A stretch of DNA of 64,000 nt from Mactra quadrangularis (taxonomy: Eukaryota > Mollusca > Bivalvia > Venerida > Mactridae): contig CM046295.1 of the NCBI GenBank assembly GCA_025267735.1, forward strand, positions 6,595,270-6,659,269, written 5' to 3'. Positions 47,428 through 59,870 of this stretch are shown here, in pieces; the stretch's first letter is position 1; each line of letters opens with the position of its first letter. Under the pieces are notes generated by a model. It was not told the origin of the DNA. It made no database searches and saw only the letters and a program-made list of their open reading frames with translations. A program made the translations under genes and the position numbers.

Positions 47428-47560
47428 TTTTGTTATGGCGGATCCAGTAGGGCGCTCTTTTAATGCATATTAGCTAGGTTTTTTCTAATGGGGGATCCAT
47501 AAGGGATCACGTTTTCTTTCTAATGGGTGTTCCATAAGGGGTCGGGGTTTTGTCCTTTTT
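47428..47560. repeat. Three short tandem units of about 47 bp
   Basis: ATGG.GGATCCA.TA.GG repeats three times with a T-rich spacer. It lies between SINE D and unassigned DNA. Confidence 0.55.
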
Positions 47561-48425
47561 ACGCTTTGAAGATTCAAAATATTTTAAAAGGTTAGATCGA
47601 AAATGTAGGAATGTATGATTTTATTCAGACGTTCAGATGCATAATCCCCATTTGATAAAAATAAAGATAGACCGCGTCTGGACCCTATATGTTCGGACCC
47701 ATATTTTTTGGCTCCCCTCTCATCTTGTCTGTTTAAAAACAGTAAAGTTCCACTTTTAGAACCATAAAAACCCGGCGTTCTTAATAGCGGGGTGACCTTA
47801 ATATGGGAACGTTTGCTATCGAAACATATGAGAGAGAAAAAACTATAAAATTCGCATCAATTTACAATAACAAAGAGGTCTTTATAGCTTGGCTTTTCTG
47901 TATAAGTAAGAGTGATACTGTATGCATTTGAAAAAATACATAACTATATTCTAAGTACTATAACAATGAACTAATACAATTTATCAGCACCCACCCATGG
48001 AAGCCCACAGACTTCGTTTGTGTAAGTTAAACGTTCATAATGGACCATATCAATAATTCATAAAATAAAAAGGTTTATTATTTATAATAATGACAAAGGG
48101 ACATACATTAAACAAACAAGTTAATTTTAACAAAAGTATTTTTTCCAATATGACCACACTGAACTATTTGTTTACAGGCAACAGGGGAGGTAATTATGTG
48201 TCAAGCACTTAACGAAATCTATAAGATATTCTAGTTACCTCCCTTTTCCTCCCTGAAATTTGGCTCTATAATCTATTTCTTGGACTCCAGGCCCAGCATA
48301 TCGTGATAAGTACTCAATGCTCAGTACGCTATGGGAACTATATAACATTGGAATCTAAATGACAAACTTAGATTAAAAGACACATAGTTTATTGGGGCAG
48401 ATGCTTAAATTTGCAACAGCCATAG

Positions 48426-49219
48426 TAGTCCTAAATATAAGACCCTACGTAACTTTTTTATCATTTTGACATTTCTCTGTTACGTAGGGTCTTAACGGAT
48501 AGCTTCAAAAACGCATAGCAAAAATTTTAGTGTACAGACATCGAATCAGGTCTGAACGTTCTACTCGTTTTAATTCGAAAAATTTGCAATAAAACGATAC
48601 ACCAATAGAAAGATAAACGAAAAATACACATGATGAAAGTAAAATAATTTCAAATGCTAACCTTAGACAGTCGAAAAATCCATTTAAAATCCTTTATTAA
48701 CGAGTACTTTCAGTTTGTCACAATAATCGTGCAATAATAGCCAAAGCAATCCGAATTTAAATTTGGTCACGCCATTTGTAAGAAATGATTTTGAACGAAT
48801 ATATTAGGTACAGTATAAAAGCCAGTATCCGGACCGTTCCGTGCATACTTGTGAATGTTGACAGTAAGAACGACTACTCTTGAGAGATTAAAATTCGTTT
48901 AAGTAAACTGTAAGCGAATCGAAACTTTATTTACCGACACGAATTCAGTTCAAAATGGAGGCAAGCGGCGACAATCCTGGATAGCAGGAAAAGTAATTGG
49001 TGTTTTCATATGGGAAAAAACTGATTTTTATCTTTTGCTTTATGGAATGAATAAAAGTAAACTTTTATCTATCGATTGGTGCTAATTTGACCCACATTCA
49101 TTTACTTTTTGAAAAAAATATTTTGCTATGCGTTTTTGAAGCAATCCGTTAAGACCCTGCATAACAGAAGAACGTCCGTATGATAAAATAGTTATGAAGG
49201 GTCTTATATTTAGGACTAC
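48426..49219. mobile_element. 794-bp nested-palindrome element with 8-bp target duplication
   Basis: AGCCATAG flanks both sides (48418-48425, 49220-49227). The ends read TAGTCCTAAATATAAGACCC and the complement, and the inverted arms extend to CGTTTTTGAAGC..ATCCGTTAAGACCCT. Each arm holds its own smaller hairpin. The interior has a TATAAAAG box near 48815 but no long frame. An 8-bp duplication suggests hAT or a relative. Confidence 0.83.
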
Positions 49220-49227
49220 AGCCATAG

Positions 49228-50900
49228 TTAAATGTAATTAGCAGACGATAGTTCATCAAACCATTGTTTGAGCACCAGCTAAAGCAGGAGATATTCAATC
49301 CGTTAATATACTCCCTAAACAAAGGGACATTGTTGCTAACTGAACTGGAACCCACACTCCTGTTACGTCAAAGTTTACAGTGATTTTTACAGTCAACGTC
49401 AAAGAAGAGAGAACGTCTCAGACACCCAGTACCTTGTTTCAAGCCTCAGACTTCTCGGTCCTTTGGCGTCCGTCCTTATACTAGACCACCGCTCCAAGAC
49501 AATTTATTACCCAAAAACATGGACATCAAAAATATACAAATGTTTGATTGTTTACATACAAAATAACATACATGTAAACTCTGCGGTATATTATTTACTC
49601 AAATAAAACTCGGGTATTGATTAAAACCCGTTATCGTCCGGACCTGATCGGCAGAAATCCTCCATAATGCCTTTTAATATTTTGAAAGATAAAAATCTCT
49701 TAGATAAATATTCGTCCATTACAATAACAAGGCTATGTTAAGGCTAGGCAGGAATTATAAACCCTGGGTTATAAAATCGATCAATAAGTTAAGTCAACAC
49801 GGGGGGGGGGGGAGCATTGACTTGAAATTAATCATTCTTTATTTTCAAAAATATTAAAAAGATTATGTATAGATTTTTCTTAAATTTACACCAAGGCGCC
49901 CTTGGTCTTAGACGAAGTGTTTGAAATTTCTATAATTCCGATGATGAGCATACATTGTCGACATGAACTAACCCGCTTCTATGATTACATCAATAAGTGT
50001 ATATCAAACTTAATTTGGCCCACTCTCGGCACGGCCTCTTTGTCCCCAGAACAAATCAGTATGGTAAACCTTCATTTAGTAGGAAACAATAACGGAGTTT
50101 CAAAATGAGTTTCGAACTATCGCGGAATTACTTTTTTAAGTTCTTGTTTTTAAACCATCGAATGTATAACTCGTACTTATCGAGAATCGATGGGCATATA
50201 TGTCAAAGATGCAGTACTAAATAGCTGTTTCATTTACTATCCTTGCAATTAAAATTCCTGCCAGTATGGTTCCCTCTAAAGAGTTTTGTCGACAGAACGA
50301 GTTATTTCGCGCCAAAATTCAGCAATTAATCATTAAAGAAACATGAACATGTTTTTTATCATTTTTGCAAATCCTTCAATTGAGATTTTTCGGAAACAAA
50401 ATCTAGGTCATAGTAATTGATTAATTGAAATAAATCGTGATTATTATATTATAACCCAGCAAGTGGGTCAAGGTCATTTACAAGAACACCCAGTTGGGGA
50501 TAAAGTACACAAAGAACCGTACCAGTTTCGGTTTTTTTTCTCACCAATGCTAAAAGATTTATAATTGAAAATCAATTTTCGTTCTCTTTGTGAAAATGAA
50601 CGAAAGTAATCAGAACTCAACACACGGTGCCCATAAATAAATTAAATTTATTTACATAGTGGGTTTATTGAATGCTTACATAATGGGACCGCATACAATG
50701 GCGCGCGCCAATGTAAATAAAAGATAAAATAGAACCGTATAACTAATACAAGATTATAAGAATGGGTTTTGAGGATAGAACTTTATATATATTTTTTGAT
50801 GATTAATAAATTTACTATGCAGAAAATACAATGTAATTCTTTAAAACCATTCAGAACTCGTTAGATCTTAATACCAAAACTGATATACATATCCTTAGAT
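49228..50900. other. Intergenic, no gene recognised
   Basis: It holds a G-run at 49802-49813 and a CGCGCG patch near 50702, but no exon or defined element. The short open frames lack splice context or similarity. Confidence 0.4.
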
Positions 50901-50904
50901 ATGC

Positions 50905-51125
50905 AGAGGGTTCCATGCCCAGATGGGGTATACTTTCGTGGAGGTTAGTTACAATATAATATCTACGGCCATTATTCCTCCTACCACTATTTCTCAATCA
51001 TGTAGAACAGTTGTCAGTCACTGACGGAAGTATGTGTCTAGTAACTAGTTAACAGCTAAATCCAGAGATTAAGTATTTCCATCAACCTTCCTGTAAGCGA
51101 GGGGTCCCGAGTTCGAGTCCCGGTC
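50905..51125 (+). repeat. SINE family A fragment followed by a second tRNA-like head
   Basis: The central body (CAGTTGTCAGTCACTGACGG, AGCTAAATCCAGAGATTAAG) is present without the usual tail. A new B-box-like block (CGAGTTCGAGTCCCGGTC) follows at about 51107-51125, as if a second element head had inserted or recombined there. Confidence 0.7.
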
Positions 51126-51298
51126 AGCCTGCATATTTTTCTCACCTTATGAAAATACTTTATTGGTATTTTCAGATTTCAACTTAGGTGTCAACTTATT
51201 GATAACACCATTAAATAATTTCAACATGGAATCAGTTATTTAATACTTAGAAGTCATAAATACATCGATTTATTAGCTAAACAACTAAATTATATATG

Positions 51299-54200
51299 CA
51301 TGGGTGAAAGTTATGAAAACTGAAAATACTGAAGAAAATGCTGGGGGCCAGGGGGCCGCTAGGACCCCCGGTGGGTCCAGGGCAACGCCTTGGCGGGGGT
51401 TCAGGGGGCTGGAGGCCCCCGAAAGCTGACAGTGTAGAAGCAAAATAAAGCAGTAAAATCAAGCATTCATGGAAGCTAGCAGGAACTTTCAGGACTTCTG
51501 AGTAAAATATCTATGTACATATATTAAGCATTTTGGTACTCATGAGTACTTCATAAGTTCTTAACTTGACCCCCTCATCATTCAAATTACAAATTGTATG
51601 GTATATAACTATCTTAATTCTTAAACATGCCATCAAATCATTTAAAGTTAGTGTATAAGACCAAGCTGAATGTACACAGAGAATAATTTCAATCCACTTT
51701 GCAAATGAAATTGATAGATAAGTCTTTTTTGGCAGCAGGTATATCTTCATTGAAGAATGATCTAGTTGCTTTCTGATTGCATGTAAAATATTTTTTTCAC
51801 AGACCAATGTCATGCTTATTTTGCACTAAGAACAGAACAAGAGCTGTCAGAGACAGCATGCTCGACTTAGTAAGTATTTGTCACAGGAGATGATGTTGAT
51901 GATAAGGAACATTCATATTTTAAAATTTGAAAATATAACCTTAACAAATTTAAAGTTAATAAAAAATAAATGAAAAAAATAAGTTCTAGCAGCTTCTATT
52001 ACACTCCTTGTCTGACTTGATATTTTGATGTATCACCAATAACTTTTGTTCAATATATTGCTACAAAATTTTATATCAATGGCAGCTCTTTTGGCAAACA
52101 GACCCATGTATTAAATTACATACACATTGGTAATGCCTATGTTGTTACTCAAATCTTGTTTTACATGGTGTCCAGCTGACAAAATGACACCCGAGTTCCA
52201 AGACTCACAATATTAGAAATTTTGAATGTAAACAATTTTGTCTATTTAATCTATACATATGCTGATCATACAATTTGAACATTCAATTTAAAACTTCCAA
52301 GATTACTGTATAAATTTAGAATCAGATCTGCTAACATCATCATGGACCAAACCTGTTAACTTAGGTGTATAAGTAAAGTCTCAATGTTATTGGGTAAATT
52401 ATAAAGAGATAGGCTCAACAACATACAACTGCTCAATATAATTAAGTCATCCAAAATGTGTACCAGCATCCCTATACAATAATTATGGACCAGTCCTGTT
52501 GACTTTTTTGGAGTATAAATAAAGTTAAAATATTATTTGTGAAATATGGGATTGACTCAACAAAAAAACAACTACTCGGAGTACTTAAGTCATCATGAAT
52601 GATGATTTTATAGTCAGTACCCCTATAAAATAATAATGGACCAAATCTGTTGGGCAAATTATGCTTTAGACTAAACAAGAAAGAACTGCAACATGCTAAT
52701 ATACCTAAGTTATCCAGAAGATTGCAATTAGAATCTGCTCACCCCTTAAACGAAAATGGACTTAACCTTTTGGTGTTATGCAAAATACAGCTTTAATTTA
52801 AATGAGACTGTTTGAGTATTTTGGGGTATTAACAGTAGAATGTGAAATCTTCTTCCCTGTCTGAATTACCTGTTTGTCATCAGTAGTAGTGTTAACACAG
52901 CAGGGGAACATATGACGTCACGTACACAGAGCTGTGTAGAGTTGATGCAGACACTTAGTCTACGTCACTGTTCAACTGCGTCTGATTTTAAATTAATTTA
53001 AGGTGTATCATGTGTTAAACTCGGTGTTTAAGTTAAAGTGCATTGCATTTACGTATTCATTTTGTAAATAAATATAAACTAGATAGAATTTCTAGGATGA
53101 AAAAGAACAAAGGAACAGAGGCTTGTGTCTTTATCATTGCTTATGACGTATGTTAACATGACTGTTTTGTTACAATTTTAGTTTAGTTATAGTGAAAAAA
53201 ACTGGTGTTTCTCATTCCCCCCCATTTTCACGAAATTTACGGTAGCCGGTTTTGTAAACCAATTAGTGGCCTTAATATGTAGTAAACATTACTATATATG
53301 TGTTTCTGCAATCTTTAAAAACTTAAGAGTCATTTTTACCCCTATTTTTATTTTTTCGAGGGTCATTTGAAGTTTTCAAGGGTCAGTATTATAACTAACT
53401 TATATGACTTTCTAACCCATTTCTATCAAATATGAGCTGCATTATAAAAATGTTGGTTTGTTTTGCACATAGTCATAATTGAACAAAAACCAACTATTTA
53501 CAAATTTAACATGGCTTTGTCCACCACACGATTACTTAAAAACAGGGAATCGCTGATTTACAAATATTTTGTGTATTCTAAATGTCTGAGTTCAAGGGTT
53601 TGAAGTAATGCAATAAAAATGGCTGACATTTCTGAAGAAATCACCGAGCGTAAAGTTGTATAAAATAACCAATTTAAACTGTTTAAAAATAAACAATTTA
53701 AAGACAGTGCTATTTTAAAAGTAGGTGAATGTAAACTAAGGAACATGCCGATCTGCATTTGCCATATTTGTTATAATCGATCATTTTCTTTTGATCATTA
53801 TAATCTAGCGGACAATTAAAAAAACTAGGTTATTCTTGTTTTAAGCATAACTAATTATATAAACAATTACATCAAACTTAACGCTATGATGACACACTGA
53901 GACATTGCATTTAAGACATTGCTGTGTAATAAAACATCAAAGAGTGTGAGAAAAGCCGACAGGACACACATCTTAACAATGTCAAACATGTGTAAATTTG
54001 TAACCAAACAAAGGATTAAATTGAATTCAATCGCTGGTTAATAATGAAATATAAAGACGATTTGAGACAAATAGTAAAGTAATAAGACAAGATCACTATT
54101 TTAAATTGATACCTCGTAACCAAATGCCTGCGTCGTATGCAATTAAAAGCCGTATTTAGTGATCTACTGATCACCGAAAAAATTACTTGTAATTCCGTCA

Positions 54201-54498
54201 AAGTTATTTTTAGCAGATTATATTTGTGTACCGTTGTTAAATTAAACTGAAAAAGTTACGTCAAATGACGCATTAGATACATTTTAACGTGTCACTGACT
54301 ATGGTAAATTACGTATTTCCGTCAAAATTACTTTCCTTTTTCGTGATTACGATCGCCAAACACCGATTTTGACACCCTCACCCCCTACCCCCCCCCCCCC
54401 CTCAAATTTTTCAACGGATTTACATGAATTGGAAAAATGGCCTTGGCGGCCGTCGAAAATACGGAATTCCGTCAAAATACGGAAAACTTTCACCCATG
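51299..54498. mobile_element. 3.2-kb transposon with CATGGGTGAAAGTT terminal inverted repeats and 6-bp target duplication
   Basis: The left end reads CATGGGTGAAAGTT and the right end is its exact reverse complement. It is flanked by TATATG on both sides (51293-51298 and 54499-54504). A 130-bp element at 21908-22037 has the same ends with its own 6-bp duplication. Inside are a GC-rich block (51344-51425), a tandem array of about 145-bp units (52310-52800), a CRE-bearing block near 52910 and a C-tract with GC-rich right subterminus. No transposase-like frame is visible, so it is probably non-autonomous or decayed. The superfamily is not assigned. Confidence 0.72.
52310..52800. repeat. Tandem array of about 145-bp units inside the 3.2-kb element
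   Basis: Units begin near 52342, 52485, 52636 and 52757 with ATGGACC.A.CTGTTG-like motifs and share AAGTCATC and CCCTATA.AATAAT. The units are diverged, so the array is old. Confidence 0.7.
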
Positions 54499-54856
54499 TA
54501 TATGGAAATACGAGTAGAATGTTTGTAAACCAAGTATAAATTTGAGTTTACTTCATTTATCGTATACAGTATAACCTCCATTAAATGGCCATTTTACGTG
54601 TATATCGTAAAACCTCAATTAAATGGTAAACTCAAGATTGCAAATTCAGTTTAATCTTCACTTAAGACCGCCTCAAAAACGCTTTATCCAGAATATAAAT
54701 TTATTACTTTTTATAAGTGTTCTTACCAGGGGTTAGTTTTTGAGAGGTTGTTTTCATAGAAATCCAGAATCAAAACTAAAACTTAAAAAAGTTACCATTC
54801 TAATATATTTCATGATACAAATACTCTTCCCTCGTATTATACTTAATCAGGCATTG

Positions 54857-54920
54857 TTAATTTTTATTCAACTGTCAGCAGTATATACATTAACCCCGCT
54901 GTTTTAAACATCCACAACAA
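54857..54920. mobile_element. Half copy of the CATTAACCC MITE family
   Basis: It holds TTTTTATTCAACTGTCAGCA and TATACATTAACCCCGCTG, the left arm of the 14.7-kb copy. The right arm is absent. Confidence 0.6.
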
Positions 54921-54929
54921 TGTCTCACC

Positions 54930-55206
54930 GGGGCGGATCCAGGATTTTTTTCTTGGGGGAGGGTCTGAACTTTTTCTAGGGGGGTCCAAACTTTCGCACC
55001 ACAAAAACATTATACACATTTTGCAGAATAATGCAAAAATTTATGATACAAACTAAATAACCATTAAATCTATGTTAAGCACCGAAAAAAATTGCTACAT
55101 GCTACTTTAAAATGACATGCAGTCAAGAAATACTCTAATGGACAGGTAGATTTTGGAAATTCTAGGGGGGTACGGCCCCCCCTGACCCCCCCCCACTGGA
55201 TCCGCC
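54930..55206. mobile_element. Element with GGCGGATCCAG inverted ends
   Basis: GGCGGATCCAGGATTTTTTT at the left mirrors CTGGATCCGCC at the right, with G- and C-runs just inside. A relative at 13905-14168 shares AAATTGCT.CATGCTACTT, TTTTGGAAATT and GATCC.CCTATG. Confidence 0.72.
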
Positions 55207-55779
55207 TATGCTCACTGACAGTTGCATGGCATTTAACAATGCCTTACTACTGCTGTAGGAAGAGTTTCAATGTACAGTTTTTCAATGTGTTTATCAAATT
55301 CCTCTATCCCTGGAAACTATGCCTGTATCCCAATAGTCACCTTGATAAGATGATTTGATTTTGATGAGGCTCCATCCTCTACTTAACCCTTACAAAGCCG
55401 GAACCAAACGTGAAAAGCCTTTGCCACCAGTAAAGACCCAGGTCAGCCGTCACAACATGTGCTGACTGACCAGGCTCTTTGCTGTTGGCTACTCATTGTC
55501 CAAGTTTTATCCTGAAATCCCTAAAATGACAGTGGATAGGTCTAGAAATGAAAACTCAGCATTGAAAATGTTAAAGATACATTATATGCAGACCACCTTT
55601 ATAAAACCAAGGTAAAGTTTATGTACATGTTTTGTAAATACAAATGACATAACGCTCATCATATGTATAAGTTACTCAACATCAAATTACAACCTTTTAC
55701 AAAATATTTGTATACATGTATACATACAAAAGTATACAAAATGCTCACCTGTAAAATCAATGTTTTACTATCCACGTTC

Positions 55780-56720
55780 AGCACTGTCGTCTGTGATCAT
55801 CGATTTAAATCTGATAATTAAACGTTATCACTAAAATCATGGTAGAAATACAGTCACACATGAACTAAGTTTATATTTTAACACTTTAAGTTAAGTTTTG
55901 GTGCTGAAAACTTAAAACACAAGCACATAATATTAAGACTGTCGAACATGTAATGTTAAATATTGTCCTAACATCCAGAGTCAGACCAATATCATATTAA
56001 AAATTTTAAAATGTCGTCTGCAATATTAGATGAATATATAATTCAAAATAATTAAAAAAAATAAGTAACATGCACATTGGCAAAAATTTGAACTCCTTAA
56101 TTCGCCATACATGCATACAAAAACGTGGTCATATATGACAGCTAAGTTTAATGTATGTTTTTGTCCAATAGGTTATAAATTTCTAAATGTCGTCTGCGTC
56201 CATCGATATTATTACGAAATCATTAAAAGCAATTAAGTAACACACACTTCGACAAAAAGCAACAATTTAAAGATTTCATAAATCCAACGCGTTAACAACA
56301 TGTAACTGCAGAGGCTCGAATTGGCTGTCCATATAGTTAAAATTTCCTAATGTCGTCTGCATCAATTATAGAAGTTTTAGAAATTACCACAAAATTAATT
56401 AAAAGCAATTAACCAACACACACAGTGATAGAGTGCAAGCTTTAAATATTTTCATACATCCAAAGTTTAACAATTCATGCACATTTTCTGTATGGCCAAC
56501 GTTTCATATATGTTTGCCATAACATAAAGTTATAATTTTCCTCATGTCGTCTGCGTTCATCGATGTTTTAAGGTAATTATCTAGACTCATACATCATTAA
56601 AAAGAATAACCAATACACTTAGTACAAAATGCAACTGTTTTAAGTTTTCATACATCCGAAGTATAGACACATATGACAGTCAACTCTCGTGTAAATTTAA
56701 GGTAAAAAACTCAACATTTT
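55780..56720. repeat. Degenerate satellite-like array, period about 165-230 bp, five units
   Basis: The marker TGTCGTCTGC recurs near 55783, 56011, 56187, 56350 and 56544, often followed by CATCGAT, TTAAAAGCAATTAA.TAACAC and TTTCATACATCC. Units are strongly diverged. Confidence 0.72.
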
Positions 56721-57374
56721 AAGTTGAAAGAATATTATGTTAAGTTATCCCACTACATCGTGTATTTACTATTCGCCTACTCGTTTGTCATTCATTAAAT
56801 ACATAAGAAACGAATTTAAGCACATCCCTATGGCTTAAAACATGTCAACTTTTTAAAACAAATTTAACTTTAAAATAACGCACAATAATACTGACTTGAG
56901 TTGATCATATACATTTCTAAGCGATTTGAAATGATAACAGGTAAACATCGAGTACAAGTCGTCTATATAAACATTGCGTAAATAAACATAACCAGTTCCA
57001 TTAAAACCAATGTTTGGAGGTGAAATATTTTTAAAATTTTAAAGTTAAGCTTGTTTAAACAGATTGTTATGACTAATCATCGTATAAAACGGAGAGTGTA
57101 AATAATATTATTAATAATAAATGTTAAATGTCAAAGTGGTATGTTCAAATCATGGAAGTAATGTACATGTACGTGCATAACCTTTTTCACTAACCGAGCA
57201 GGCAAACATATTGTTTCGTTCAGCCTTCGTTATATTTTAACAGCTTCAATGTTGCAAGACTGTTAACATGTCTGTAGTTAATAAATATATCTTCATATAT
57301 CTTCATACGTTGTCTATGGACGAACGCACGGCCGTACAAACCGATCACAAGATCTCATGTGAACTGTCTGTACT

Positions 57375-57860
57375 CAATACATGTACAGTTCGTACAAAAA
57401 CAAGACCCTGTTTGTATAAACATTAAAAATAAACCAATCCGTTCCAAAGGTAGTGCAGCATTGAAAATAATGGTTGTATAGTTTATTTTAACAAAATTAG
57501 TGTGGCGGTTAAACCACTATCCGCTTAGTCAATCATGCTTGTAATGGTAAAATGCTTTATCATAACATCAACAACACACTCATAAAACATTTATGAATAA
57601 TACTCTAGTCTTATTTTATTAATCTGTCACACATGAATATAATTTCATGGTGTGTACACACTCTTAATCTAGTTTACAATCGAGTGTTTATTTCAGAGTG
57701 TGTACACACCATGAAATTATGTATAAGTGACAGGTTAATAAAATAGGACTATACATAATATTTTATTGTCAGCCCGAGCATCCCCTATTATGGATTAGTT
57801 CATTGTATTGTTTACATAAACCGAGTTTTGTTTTTGTACGAACTATACATGTATGTATGT
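57375..57860. mobile_element. Nested palindrome of about 485 bp
   Basis: The outer arms are GTTCGTACAAAAACAA near 57388 and its complement near 57828. The inner arms are about 60 bases each, ATTTCATGGTGTGTACACAC at about 57641 and its complement at about 57696. It looks like a fold-back transposon or one MITE inside another. Confidence 0.75.
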
Positions 57861-58439
57861 GAGCTAAACACCCATCACATATCGTATAGAAATGTTTTAC
57901 AATACCTCAAGTCAGTATTAAACGTCCTATTTAACTATTCAAAACCAATATTAAACTAAACTAATTGTTAAACTGAACTGTTCGTTGAAACGATCGTGAG
58001 GTTTTTGTATGATATACGAGCGACGATGCGGAAACTTCACTGAGCAAGGTTTCAGGTTTTATATGAATCAATGGATACTTACGATACAAACTTGTAATAT
58101 GATATAAAAACTTGTGTGGAAGACCACCAATGATTAGCTTAAATGTATATAAACTCACAAATACGGTAAAACATGGTTGTAACACCCAAAAGGTGAAATT
58201 AGTAATAATTTGAATATGGATGCAATGTATACACTGTTACTCAGAGACTAATGCCCAGTCAGGTTGCATCCCACTCAGTGTTTTATTCAGAAGATCGTCC
58301 CAAGCCATCTTTCATGTCTGGGTGACAAAGACCCATTTAGGTTCCGCCTAACTCAGTCTTAAACATTTCTGAGTGTCCTAATACTGTTACGTCAAACTAA
58401 CTAACAGCCAGTTTTTACCCAATTCAGTTTTATACACAG

Positions 58440-58640
58440 CTGGCAGTTCCTGGAAAGGCTAAATCTCTTGATTTAGCATATAGCTAGTTACTAGGCGCAT
58501 ACTACCGTTAGTGACTGACAACTGACATAAATTATTTGTAATCAGTGGCAGGAGAAAGAATGGCCATAGAAATTATTTCATGACCAAGCTCCAAGAATTT
58601 ATGCCTAGCCAAAGACCACTGAGCTAGCCAAGTGGCTTGT
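58440..58640 (-). repeat. SINE family A copy, tail missing
   Basis: On the minus strand it reads GGCTAGCTCAGTGG (A box), TTGGAGCTTGGTCATGAAAT, and CAGTTGTCAGTCACTAACGG, ending at CCTTTCCAGGAACTGCC. The B box is lost. Confidence 0.82.
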
Positions 58641-59079
58641 TTCTTTAAATATCATGTAAATTACAACAAAACACATTTGAGTAAATCTGGAATGTATAAT
58701 TGAATGAAAAACAACATGTAAATTATGTTCATGTTTAAACGAAGTGGAATGAACCATATAAGTAATTTAGTAAATATAATTCATAAATAATTAAAATATA
58801 CCCTGCTTTTAAATTGAGAAAAAAAAATATTATCAATAACAGAAAAAACATGTAAATTACGTTCATAAATAAATGGAATGTAAAAAGTCTTATAATATCA
58901 GTAAGACTAACAAAATAGTAAATACATTCAAAATTGAGCAAAATACACTAAATTTCTTTCATAAGTACATGTATATGTATTAATCAATTTTATAAACATA
59001 GCATGTTATTGCACTTTAAATTCATTCGTTTATGGGGGAAGCTCGTTTATCAGTGATATTGTGGTACAGTTACAATGTA

Positions 59080-59085
59080 TTTATT
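59080..59085 (-). promoter_or_regulatory. Candidate DHFR polyadenylation signal
   Basis: This is the first clear minus-strand AATAAA after the DHFR stop, about 900 bases downstream and past the minisatellite. It is tentative in AT-rich DNA. Confidence 0.3.
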
Positions 59086-59309
59086 CATATGAAAACAAAA
59101 TTAATTGTTCAGTATGTGTTGGGTCAATAGATAAGAGTGTAGATATCACTCATTTGTTTTATATAGATAATGATACAATATTTCTGAATACAAATGTATA
59201 TTAATTCCTCCCTGTTTTTTGAAAGTTAGACTTGTCTTTTTCTTAGATTGACACACCAAGTTAAAAAAACTTTACCTATACCATTAAATCTAATGGATGT
59301 TATCGAGAA

Positions 59310-59870
59310 CTCAAAATAATGGGGTTGCCTAACTCATGGACGAGATACAAACGACGTTTTTTCACATGATTGCCTAACGCACGGACAAGGTACAAACGAC
59401 GTTTTTTCACATGATTGCCTAACGCACGGACAAGATACAAACGACGTTTTTTCACATGATTACCTAACGCACGGACAAGATACAAACGACGTTTTTTCAC
59501 ATGATTACCTAACGCACGGACAAGATACAAACTACGTTTTTTCACATGATTACCTAACGCACGGACAAGATACAAACGACATTTTTTCACATGATTACCT
59601 AACGCAATGACAAGGTACAAACGACGTTTTTTCACATGATTACCTAACGCACGGACAAGATACAAACGACGTTTTTTCACATGATTACCTAACGCACGGA
59701 CAAGGTACAAACGACGTTTTTTCACATGATTACCTAACGCACGGACAAGATACAAACGACGTTTTTTCACATGATTACCTAACGCACGGACAAGGTACAA
59801 ACGACGTTTTTTCACATGATTACCTAACGCACGGACAAGGTACAAACAACGTTTTTTCACATGATTGCTG
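59310..59870 (-). repeat. 45-bp minisatellite, about 12 units, open reading frame on the DHFR strand
   Basis: The unit is 45 bases, so the minus strand stays open and would encode 12 copies of GNHVKKRRLYLVRAL in a 195-residue frame (59300-59887). The two recurrent unit variants (GGC/GGT and TAC/TAT on the minus strand) are synonymous, while the few amino acid changes (R to C, S or I) occur once each. It follows the DHFR stop and is most simply a 3' UTR minisatellite. A TTTTCAG acceptor-like site precedes the repeats, so a rare alternative exon cannot be excluded. Confidence 0.9.

Larger units (their letters stand above)
57861..59295. other. Intergenic between repeats and the DHFR 3' end
   Basis: Apart from the SINE at 58440-58640 the stretch is AT-rich, with ATGTAAATTA.GTTCAT repeated twice near 58715 and 58850. 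The DHFR transcript may extend into its right part. Confidence 0.4.

Noticed and set aside
48810..48870. Gene promoter (TATAAAAG) at 48.8 kb
   Set aside because: It lies inside a palindromic transposable element with an 8-bp target duplication, and no open frame follows on either strand.
51344..51425. GC-rich block as horizontally acquired DNA or a CpG island
   Set aside because: A related GC-rich piece lies in another repeat at 21600-21680, and this one sits just inside the left end of the 3.2-kb element, so it is transposon sequence.
59310..59870. CRISPR array
   Set aside because: The repeats are contiguous 45-bp units with no variable spacers, in a eukaryotic genome. It is a minisatellite.
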